Source of the DNA: Bacteroidota bacterium
Lineage (GTDB): Bacteria > Bacteroidota > Bacteroidia > Chitinophagales > Chitinophagaceae
DNA: 12,559 bases
Assembly: GCA_026391115.1 (NCBI GenBank)
Contig: JAPLER010000333.1
Span: 1,220-13,778 of the forward strand
Direction: 5' to 3'
Shown here: positions 7,092-12,559 of the stretch, one piece after another
Layout: every line of letters starts with the position of its first letter
Numbering within the stretch: the first letter of the stretch is position 1
Translations under genes and position numbers: made by a program
Notes under the pieces: generated by a model
What the model was told of the DNA's origin: nothing
Seen by the model: the letters and a program-made list of their open reading frames with translations, nothing else
Database searches by the model: none

Positions 7092-7463
7092 TTAAAGGTT
7101 TGTAAATTGATTGGGTAATTCATTTCTGTTAATATAATCCTGAGCTCTTTTAGCTACAGGAATATATTTTTTAGTAGTCATCCACTCAATAATTTCTCTC
7201 TTTGAAAATCTGATGGTATGGTCTTGTACTTTGTAGAAAGGGATTTTTTCTTTGAAAACAAGCTGTCTTATATATTCTTCAGTGTACCCTGTTAGTTCGG
7301 CACATTTTTTCACATTTAAGAAGTCGCTTTTTAAAACAGCACTATCCGATAGGTTTTTATCCTTTGGTATAATTACATAACGTTCATCCAATATGTTTAA
7401 TAACTCGACAACGCTTAAGTCTATGATTCTTTTATCAAGTATTATATTATATTTTTTACCCAT
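7092..7463 (-). CDS. Excisionase-like helix-turn-helix DNA-binding protein
   Basis: This 123-residue protein starts at ATG 7463. Residues about 48-96 form a MerR/excisionase-type winged helix-turn-helix: FLNVKKCAELTGY (helix 1), TEEYIRQLVFKEKIPFYKV (recognition helix plus wing), then HTIRFSKREIIEWM. This is the standard DNA-binding module of small Xis-like proteins of mobile elements in Bacteroidota, though such proteins may simply be repressors. Residues 1-45 are an alpha/beta segment of unknown role, and the basic tail (KKYIPVAKRAQDYINR) may add contacts. No integrase or recombinase gene lies in the window for it to assist. Short repeats (7502-7525) and a TATAAT box lie just upstream, so autoregulation is plausible. 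Confidence 0.82.
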   Translation of the reverse strand: MGKKYNIILDKRIIDLSVVELLNILDERYVIIPKDKNLSDSAVLKSDFLNVKKCAELTGYTEEYIRQLVFKEKIPFYKVQDHTIRFSKREIIEWMTTKKYIPVAKRAQDYINRNELPNQFTNL

Positions 7464-7486
7464 TTCATTCTGATTGAGAGAGTGAA

Positions 7487-7525
7487 ATTATAGCAGGAAA
7501 TACTACCACTATGTAGTTTTGTAGT
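7487..7525 (-). promoter_or_regulatory. Candidate promoter and operator repeats of the excisionase-like gene
   Basis: On the minus strand a TATAAT hexamer (7492-7487) lies 23 bases before the ATG at 7463. Just upstream are three copies of a pentamer: ACTAC at 7502-7506 and, inverted, GTAGT at 7513-7517 and 7521-7525. The first pair forms an 11+5 spaced palindrome (ACTACCACTATGTAGT); the last two are direct copies 8 bases apart. Repeats at the -15 to -35 position fit an operator for the adjacent DNA-binding protein. There is no exact TAnnTTTG. Confidence 0.4.
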
Positions 7526-7613
7526 CTTTTTTTGTGGGCGTAAAATCTTTCGTAATTTCTTAACGCCAGCGTAAAAAAATACAAGAAAAATACGAAGTGG
7601 TGATAGGTGTAGA

Positions 7614-8270
7614 TTACTGTGCAGGGATATCTGGCAGTTTGAAATTGCCTTTCTGAGGTTTTTTATTTCTCAAGTTTTTACTCCAGTTTAGAAATTCTTT
7701 TTTTGAAGCTGTATATTCATTAAATGGTTCAAAATGGTATGCCATAAACTTCATTATTGATTGCTTTTGAGAAATACCCCTCTCATATGTGTGAAAGAAT
7801 TGATAAATGGCAGAATTGATATTGCCTATAAAAACACCTTGCATATTTAATTTAATTAGTTCTTTTTTGGGGTTTGGGGGCAAAGCGATGCCGTATCTAA
7901 AAACTTCTACAAAATCTTCTATTGTCATCATAGGTTCACCATTTTTGGTCTTAAATTCGAAGAGAAATGAGAAAAATTTCATAATGTTCAATCGGCTAAT
8001 TCTAAAATTTGTTACATCATAATCTATCGGTATCTCTTTCGCAGCTTCTTTAATAAATAGTTCTTCAATATCATTGGCATCGGTTGGTTGCTTGTAAGAT
8101 GACAGTGAATAAACCCAATTCATTATTTTTTCTCTGAGGGGATAATTATCAATTGGCGTTATTGATTGGGTATAATCAATTACAAAGTGTTTAATTCTTT
8201 CTAAGAAGTCTTGAGGGTCATATGGATAACTGCTAAAATGGTAGTTTAGATAATCTTCAATTGCGTACAT
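7614..8270 (-). CDS. Unrecognised cytoplasmic protein, 218 residues
   Basis: I chose ATG 8270 (MYAIEDYLNYHFSSYPYDPQ); a TTG at 8285 would add five residues. The protein is mainly helical and aromatic-rich, with no signal peptide or membrane segment. Notable parts are a helical centre (NIMKFFSFLFEF), a proline-rich turn (RYGIALPPNPKKELIKL, about 130-146 from this ATG), and a basic C-terminus (NWSKNLRNKKPQKGNFKLP). The layout recalls regulatory proteins near the ends of Bacteroidota conjugative elements, such as RteC, but I could not align it convincingly and do not assign it. It lies 23 bases after the stop at 8294 and 150 bases before the excisionase-like gene, so it probably belongs to the same unit. 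Confidence 0.65.
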   Translation of the reverse strand: MYAIEDYLNYHFSSYPYDPQDFLERIKHFVIDYTQSITPIDNYPLREKIMNWVYSLSSYKQPTDANDIEELFIKEAAKEIPIDYDVTNFRISRLNIMKFFSFLFEFKTKNGEPMMTIEDFVEVFRYGIALPPNPKKELIKLNMQGVFIGNINSAIYQFFHTYERGISQKQSIMKFMAYHFEPFNEYTASKKEFLNWSKNLRNKKPQKGNFKLPDIPAQ

Positions 8271-8287
8271 TGGTTTACATACCAATG
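8268..8287. repeat. 7-base perfect inverted repeat over the start codon at 8270
   Basis: CATTGGT (8268-8274), a TTACAT spacer and ACCAATG (8281-8287) form a perfect palindrome. The arm at 8268-8270 contains the complement of the chosen ATG. In the mRNA this would fold into a small hairpin hiding the start codon, which could limit translation or be opened by ribosomes finishing the upstream gene, 23 bases before. The TTG alternative lies inside the other arm. Confidence 0.55.
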
Positions 8288-8293
8288 ATATTG

Positions 8294-8557
8294 CTATATA
8301 AAAAAATACTGGTCGGGATTTGGTAAATTTTCTGGACGAATTAAAATAAGTGTCGTTTCATCAAAGCTAATATTATTGCTTTGGCAATGCAATGAAATGA
8401 GGGTTTGTAATTGTGCTTTCCTAAACTCTTTTGTTTGATTGTCAATATTTACAATTCCATCTATGTAGCTAAAATAGTCCCTATGTAAAGCTTTTAAATT
8501 GATATCATTGATGTGAAAACAAATGGTCGTGTTATTATTGTTTACCTTCTCTTCCAA
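8294..8557 (-). CDS. Unrecognised small protein (87 residues), TTG start
   Basis: The frame opens just after an in-frame TAA and has no ATG or GTG anywhere, so TTG 8557 is the only usual start. A TACTTTTA sequence, one base from the TAnnTTTG consensus, sits 23 bases upstream (8580-8587), the normal distance from a start codon, which supports this start. The protein has an N-terminal polar stretch (EEKVNNNNTT), a beta-like segment (CFHINDIN), a helix (KEFRKAQLQTLISLHCQ) and a C-terminal strand (TLILIRPENLPNPDQYFF). No family recognised. It could be the remaining part of a truncated gene. It is the first member of the run leading to the terminator at 6108. Confidence 0.5.
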   Translation of the reverse strand: MEEKVNNNNTTICFHINDINLKALHRDYFSYIDGIVNIDNQTKEFRKAQLQTLISLHCQSNNISFDETTLILIRPENLPNPDQYFFI

Positions 8558-8579
8558 AGCTAATTATTTTAATGAATCG

Positions 8580-8587
8580 TAAAAGTA
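8580..8587 (-). promoter_or_regulatory. Possible -7 element of the 8557-6131 run
   Basis: The minus strand reads TACTTTTA, one mismatch from TAnnTTTG, ending 23 bases before the TTG at 8557. No -33 TTG is obvious. It closely resembles the perfect TACTTTTG before the ATPase gene. Confidence 0.35.
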
Positions 8588-8935
8588 AATTCTTTCTATA
8601 AAAACTAGTAAAATTAAAATATACTGGTGTTAAGCATAAATCTTTTAAATGTGATCAAACTTGCATTAAAATGTAAATAGAGTTATTTCATAAATTCCGA
8701 GATATTCCTATTTTCATTAAAAAAATAAACCACTGATATAAAAATATAAAGTAGCTTTTTTTTAATATGGGCAAAAGCATCAATTTCTGTAAATTGATAT
8801 AGTCCTTCGGAAATTTCCGAATTTTTCTGTAATTAGTTATAATGTATTGTGATACTTCAATGTCATACAAACTTCTTATTAAGTTCTTATCTTCAATATA
8901 GATTTATAAAACTTGTCTTTAAATACAATCTATAT
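8588..8935. other. Intergenic stretch with no convincing gene
   Basis: The sequence is very AT-rich. An open frame at 8688-8870 (-) begins with TTG and gives about 60 residues (LYDIEVSQYIITNYRKIRKF, then a hydrophobic end). It has no ATG start, no ribosome site and no family resemblance, so I do not call it a gene. Part of it may be decayed transposase sequence continuing from the fossil at 8936, but no family motif is left. Confidence 0.5.
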
Positions 8936-9181
8936 TCATTTAATAGTATAAAAGTCATTATGGTTGCCGCATTATGGTCTTACTACTACTAATGGCAACC
9001 CATTATTATCGCATAAAATCAAGATATTGCTGGTTTTACAAGACTTTCTACCCTGATAACCTACACTTTCCCCACCTCATTTGCAAGGCGTATGTGTGCC
9101 GTGAAATTGTGTTGAAGACAAATCCAATAAATAATCATTGCTCTAGAATAATTGTTGCCAAATTTTCAAAAACTTCCATCC
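8936..9181 (-). pseudogene. IS5-family transposase remnant, middle part
   Basis: One minus-strand frame from about 9181 carries the family's central blocks: WKFLKIWQQLF, then DLSSTQFHGTHTPCK, GGESVGYQGRKSCKTSNIL, ILCDNNGLPLV and CGNHNDFYTIK. These match the LDGSHT-, GYQGRK..KT- and GNHNDL-type motifs of IS5-family DDE transposases. In-frame stops interrupt it at 9143-9145 (TAG), 9077-9079 (TGA) and 8972-8974 (TAA), and it ends at TGA 8936. The first catalytic Asp (family DGSH) is replaced by His in HGTH. The N-terminal and C-terminal portions are missing, so this is a dead fossil. It lies 58 bases after the stop of the ATPase gene. Its missing C-terminal block is just what the plus-strand fossil at 4684-4964 supplies. 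Confidence 0.87.
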
Positions 9182-9239
9182 TTAACGATTTAGAGATGCT
9201 TAAATATTGTTGTGTTATCATTCAATTACTTAACCCAAT

Positions 9240-10382
9240 TTAATTCCCAACTACAAAATCAAGATAGTTGTCCTTGTTGATACACTCAAAGGTTGATTCA
9301 GGATATAAGGTTTTAAATGCTATAGGTTGCTTTACCTTTTTATTACCAGAGTATTTAAACTCGAAACTGGCAATCACTCCATCTCTTACTTCAATTAGGT
9401 CAACTTCTTGTTGGTTGTAATTACGCCAAAAATAGATTTCTTTGGTTTGATTGAGGTATTTATTGCTTTTAATTCTTTCGGATACAAGATAGTTCTCCCA
9501 TAAGATGCCAATGTCGTTTCTTAATGTGGGTATCCTAAAATCATTAATGATAGCGTTACGGATACCATTATCAAGGAAATACCATTTAGAACTTTTTGTC
9601 ACTTCTTTTCGTTGATTGGTACTATAAGAAGGTAGTTTGTAAATGATGAATACTTTACTCAATAAATCAAGGTAACTTTCTACTGTCAATCTACTCATAC
9701 CAAGTTGAGTACCCAGTTCATTATAAGAAACCTCAGACCCAACTTGATAAGCAATCAATCTTAATAATGAAACAATCTTATCTGAATGTTTTATACCACC
9801 AAAACTCAGAATGTCTTTTAATAAATAGGATTGAACCAGTTGTTGCAAATAATTACGTTTATCATCATTGGAGACTAGATTAATCAATTCAGGATAACTG
9901 CCGAAAATCAACCTTTCTTCAAGGTTTTGTTTTGTTTCTAAAAAGTTCTCGGTTGACATTAATTCCATTTGAGAAAGAGGATATAAGTTGAACTGGTAAT
10001 GTCTTCCAGTCAAAGGTTCTCCAGTTTTATTCATTAAATCCAAAGAAGATGAACCTGTGGCTATAATAGTTAAGTTGGGGTTGGTATCAATCAATAGTTT
10101 TAATGCCATTCCAATTTCAGGAATGGATTGTGCTTCGTCAATGATGATTAACTTATTGTCACCTACCAGTCTTTTGTAGTTGCTTGTTGACCTGTTCTTT
10201 ATAATTTCCTGTACATCGAAGTCCTCACCATTCAAAAAAAGTAGTTTTGATTGATAATTTTTTTGAATTGAATTAATTAAAAAGGTCTTTCCGACTCTTC
10301 TAGTTCCTAATATTAGGATAACCTTATTGCTATCTAATAAGTTGGTAATTTGAGATTCAATTATTCTATTGATTACTTTCAT
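9240..10382 (-). CDS. AAA-type ATPase with a DUF4143 C-terminal domain
   Basis: This 380-residue protein is full length for the family and starts at ATG 10382. The N-terminal AAA domain (about 1-165) has Walker A GTRRVGKT (26-33), Walker B LIIIDEAQ (78-85), an ATGSSS sensor strand (108-113), and the family signature GR followed by LYPLSQME (about 126-140). A winged-helix segment (SYNELGTQLGMSRLTVESYL, 219-238) leads into the DUF4143 part. Its C-terminus has the acidic/Lys pattern of a PD-(D/E)XK-like fold: Glu297, EVD (326-328) and EFK (341-343); whether it cuts DNA is not known. These proteins are widespread, often singly encoded and mobile in bacteria, and their cellular role is unsettled. 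It has its own promoter and stands alone. Confidence 0.93.
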   Translation of the reverse strand: MKVINRIIESQITNLLDSNKVILILGTRRVGKTFLINSIQKNYQSKLLFLNGEDFDVQEIIKNRSTSNYKRLVGDNKLIIIDEAQSIPEIGMALKLLIDTNPNLTIIATGSSSLDLMNKTGEPLTGRHYQFNLYPLSQMELMSTENFLETKQNLEERLIFGSYPELINLVSNDDKRNYLQQLVQSYLLKDILSFGGIKHSDKIVSLLRLIAYQVGSEVSYNELGTQLGMSRLTVESYLDLLSKVFIIYKLPSYSTNQRKEVTKSSKWYFLDNGIRNAIINDFRIPTLRNDIGILWENYLVSERIKSNKYLNQTKEIYFWRNYNQQEVDLIEVRDGVIASFEFKYSGNKKVKQPIAFKTLYPESTFECINKDNYLDFVVGN

Positions 10383-10399
10383 TGCATCTTAATTTGATA

Positions 10400-10407
10400 C
10401 AAAAGTA
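10400..10407 (-). promoter_or_regulatory. -7 promoter element of the ATPase gene
   Basis: The minus strand reads TACTTTTG, a perfect TAnnTTTG, ending 17 bases before the ATG at 10382. This gives a very short leader of roughly ten bases, common in Bacteroidota. No TTG is found at ideal -33 distance. Confidence 0.65.
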
Positions 10408-10423
10408 GTAAATATAATAATTA

Positions 10424-10460
10424 GTTATCTACATTTCAAGTAAAATTGATAATAGATAAC
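10424..10460. promoter_or_regulatory. Candidate operator: 8-base inverted repeat upstream of the ATPase promoter
   Basis: GTTATCTA (10424-10431) and TAGATAAC (10453-10460) are exact inverted copies, with centres 29 bases apart, close to three helical turns. The match extends on the outer sides: AATTA-GTTATCTA against the complement AATT-GTTATCTA. The left arm falls where the -33 region should be, so a protein bound there could control the promoter at 10400. The regulator is unknown; the winged helix within the ATPase itself is one candidate. Confidence 0.5.
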
Positions 10461-10760
10461 AATTATGACCTGTTTATTAATGCTAACACAATTTTTGCTG
10501 ATACAATTTTGTTATGATTTTCTCGGCTCTTAGTCAAAATAATCTAAAAAAATGGAATGTGTTGGTGTGCAATTTAAACGCTTGATTGCTATTATTTTAT
10601 AACGTCTCTTCTGTATATCAGCTTCGGAAAACAACATCCTTTGAGCATCATTAAAGTTAATACACGGACCTTGAAATATTTAACATATTTAAAAGAAAAG
10701 GTTAAGCAAATTCGTGAGCAATGTAAAAAGTGAACTTTATTATTTTATAGTTTTTAAAAG
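10461..10760. other. Intergenic stretch with no gene seen
   Basis: No frame on either strand has a credible start, length and family resemblance. The only pattern noted is a short direct repeat, ACAATTTTTG and ACAATTTTG, near 10488-10511. A plus-strand open frame of about 50 codons ends at KEKVKQIREQCKK (near 10729) but has no supporting feature. Confidence 0.5.
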
Positions 10761-10811
10761 CTACCAAAATAATGATTAAAAACAACTTTGACTTAATCCT
10801 TATTTTGGTAG
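10761..10811. repeat. 51-base hairpin (12-base perfect outer arms)
   Basis: CTACCAAAATAA (10761-10772) pairs perfectly with TTATTTTGGTAG (10800-10811). Beyond one mismatch, GATTAA (10774-10779) pairs with TTAATC (10793-10798), leaving a 13-base loop. It lies 86 bases downstream of the stop of the 10897 gene. On the minus strand it is followed by CTTTTAAAAA, not a true T-tract, so it is a poor classical terminator. It might act as a bidirectional terminator, an mRNA-stabilising stem, a protein site, or a small IS-derived element. Confidence 0.72.
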
Positions 10812-10896
10812 TCAATTTAAAACTGATAGAGGTGGTCAGTTTCAACGGATTTTGCAGTCAATAAGGGAAGCTTACAGTACTCCATAAGTTTAATTA

Positions 10897-12559
10897 CTAG
10901 TCTCCCGGAATTTTTGAGACATCTAAAATAAAATCGGTATCACGAACGGTTACCAAATCTCCCAAAAAGTAAATACAATTTTTGTTCTTATTCGATGCTA
11001 GTTTTATTCCCCAATCATTTCCAATTCCAACTTTCAATCCTTCACTCAAGAAATAAACTCTTTGCCCAGGATTAATATAAAAATCACTGAATTTGGATTT
11101 TGAATCGGGATGATAAAATTCAAGTTTTAAAGCCTTCTTTGTTGTATTTACCATTTCGAGATATTTAATTTCTACTGCATTTTTTTCTCTCCATAAGTCT
11201 ACATCATCACTGGTATAATTTTTACAACCTAAACTTGCCTTTGAGGATTTTTTAGATGTCTCGGTGCTTTTTTTAGTTACTGGAATTGTTGTTTCATTGG
11301 ACGTTTTAGACTTAATTTCTGTTACAGCAATAGACGAAGTATATTTCTCAAATATTTTTTTTATATCATATTTTTTTATGATGGGAAAGGCGTATTTATC
11401 TATGCCAAAAATTGTTACATACTCTTTTTGTGCATCTATTATTCTTAAAGGATAGTAATCTAGCTGATATTTATCAGAAACCAATTTGTTTTCTATAAAA
11501 CCATAAGCGTACAATTTATCATCTATTATACCAATGATTTTATTTTTATCCGTTTCTTCGATTTGTCTTGTTTTAAAATATGTGTTTGTTTTTGTAAGTG
11601 AAATACTATTAAATAACATCAAATCGTAAGGACAATTTATACGTGCTCTTGGCCCATCTGCCCCTACAAACGTTGGATCCCGATCTCCTTTAAAGAACTT
11701 GTTTTCACTGTTATTCTCCGAATAAACTTTATTAACAAAACAATCCTCCAATTTTTTTTCACTTGGACCCGATAATGAGTCAACATAAAAAACACCAATC
11801 AATAATTTGGTAAAATTTCCAAGTGATTTCAAGTAAACATCATTTTTTATTTTATTTGTATTGAAATTCTTGATTTCATCTTTTGTAAAATGTTTATAAA
11901 GATTATTAAAAGTTATAATTGAATTATAAATCATATTCGGACTAGTACCAAGTACAAGTATTGTATCACTTTTTGCTCCACCATAATTAAGACAATCATC
12001 AATAATAATCTTTGGTAAAACTACACTCTGCTCAGTTTGTAAATCAATTAATTGATAGAAGTCCTTATAAGTACTAACTCCCATTACAAATCGACTATTA
12101 ATAATTTTATTATACTGAAATTCATCTCTAAAGCCCAAAAATCCGCCTGATAATTTCTCTGATTTAATCCTTTTAACTTCTTTGCCAATATTATAATTAT
12201 ATACAACTATTTCAATACGGTTTGAAAATGATTTAGCTGAAAATTCAGTAAATACAATCTCATCATCTGATAACCCAAAACCAAGTGGTTGAGTATATTT
12301 TTGAAATTTACCCTCGAATGTAATGGCATTTCCAATTTTTCTTATTCCGGCCAAATCATACACTTGAAGTGCAATTTTACCATCAGTACCAGCAGATGTA
12401 TAATATGCAATCAAGAGTTTTGATTTTGATGGATTTAAAAAAAGTTTTGGTCCATAAACATTTTCTCCGGTTAAAGTTTGCTCACTACCATTTTTTATAT
12501 AATTTACCTTATCTGCATATGAATTAATTGTTAACCCAGGTAGTTTGATTTGTTGCGGC
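10897..12559 (-). CDS. Large repeat-rich protein, 3' part, with an unrecognised beta-rich C-terminal domain (5' end beyond the window)
   Basis: The frame is open from the right edge to TAG 10897, giving 553 visible codons. A TTG at 12414 is only an internal leucine, because coding sequence continues upstream without a stop (visible start PQQIKLPGLTINSYADKVNY). The first 420 or so residues alternate short beta-strands with turns, such as IALQVYDLAGIRKIGN, IEIVVYNYNIGKEV and DTILVLGTSP, consistent with a degenerate beta-propeller, though no canonical WD signature is present. A Ser/Thr/Lys-rich linker (about residues 413-443 of the visible part) leads into a compact C-terminal domain of about 110 residues (LGCKNYTSDDVDLWREKNAV onward) containing FYINPGQRVYFLSEG and ending KIPGD. 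I do not recognise that domain. A signal peptide would lie outside the window. Confidence 0.8.
   Translation of the reverse strand, partial: PQQIKLPGLTINSYADKVNYIKNGSEQTLTGENVYGPKLFLNPSKSKLLIAYYTSAGTDGKIALQVYDLAGIRKIGNAITFEGKFQKYTQPLGFGLSDDEIVFTEFSAKSFSNRIEIVVYNYNIGKEVKRIKSEKLSGGFLGFRDEFQYNKIINSRFVMGVSTYKDFYQLIDLQTEQSVVLPKIIIDDCLNYGGAKSDTILVLGTSPNMIYNSIITFNNLYKHFTKDEIKNFNTNKIKNDVYLKSLGNFTKLLIGVFYVDSLSGPSEKKLEDCFVNKVYSENNSENKFFKGDRDPTFVGADGPRARINCPYDLMLFNSISLTKTNTYFKTRQIEETDKNKIIGIIDDKLYAYGFIENKLVSDKYQLDYYPLRIIDAQKEYVTIFGIDKYAFPIIKKYDIKKIFEKYTSSIAVTEIKSKTSNETTIPVTKKSTETSKKSSKASLGCKNYTSDDVDLWREKNAVEIKYLEMVNTTKKALKLEFYHPDSKSKFSDFYINPGQRVYFLSEGLKVGIGNDWGIKLASNKNKNCIYFLGDLVTVRDTDFILDVSKIPGD

Noticed and set aside
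7807..8022. Plus-strand 71-residue open frame
   Set aside because: It is antisense to the 218-residue protein gene, with no support of its own.
7614..8270. Assignment of the 218-residue protein as RteC
   Set aside because: The location and helical character fit, but I could not align its conserved blocks with RteC.
8688..8870. Minus-strand 60-residue hydrophobic-ended open frame
   Set aside because: It has only a TTG start, no ribosome site, no family likeness, and adjoins a transposase fossil.
8974..9243. Plus-strand 89-residue open frame starting with ATG
   Set aside because: The opposite strand carries clear IS5 transposase motifs through the same bases, so this frame is an artefact.
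11264..11455. Plus-strand 63-residue open frame with hydrophobic stretches
   Set aside because: It is antisense to the large 10897 gene, which has continuous coding sense.

Overview
This is an AT-rich window from a member of the Bacteroidota. The evidence is threefold: secreted WD40/caspase proteins of a type common in that phylum, TAnnTTTG-type -7 promoter elements, and fossils of a Bacteroidota-type IS5-family transposase. Nothing here fixes a genus. Every gene that looks functional is on the minus strand, so transcription runs right to left. The only plus-strand coding signal is a transposase relic.

Region 1 (1-4518) is a WD40/caspase locus. A 902-residue exported beta-propeller-like protein is followed at once, in another frame, by a 521-residue protein carrying the end of a propeller, a beta-sandwich linker and a complete caspase-like domain (His339, Cys389). 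The two read like one long WD40-caspase gene split by a one-base frameshift near 1804-1826. Nineteen bases further on, a second secreted WD40 protein of similar design begins and runs off the left edge.

Region 2 (4519-9239) looks like an eroded mobile element. It holds a two-gene unit (5771 to 5115) and a longer run (8557 to 6131) ending in a good terminator. The longer run encodes an excisionase-like helix-turn-helix protein, a possible zinc-ribbon protein, a small membrane protein and two unrecognised proteins. No integrase, relaxase or conjugation gene is present. Between the two units lies a repeat-rich spacer (5901-6040). The region is flanked by two transposase fossils in opposite orientations: a C-terminal part at 4684-4964 (+) and a middle part at 8936-9181 (-). 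They cover complementary, non-overlapping portions of one protein family, as if a single IS copy had been broken by an inversion.

Region 3 (9240-12559) holds a complete AAA/DUF4143-type ATPase gene with its own promoter and a candidate operator, then a spacer with a long 51-base hairpin. Last is the 3' portion of a large gene for a repeat-rich protein with an unrecognised C-terminal beta-rich domain; its 5' end lies beyond the right edge.

No rRNA, tRNA or CRISPR array was seen. Most strong conclusions rest on conserved motifs. Operators and promoters are inferred from sequence pattern only.
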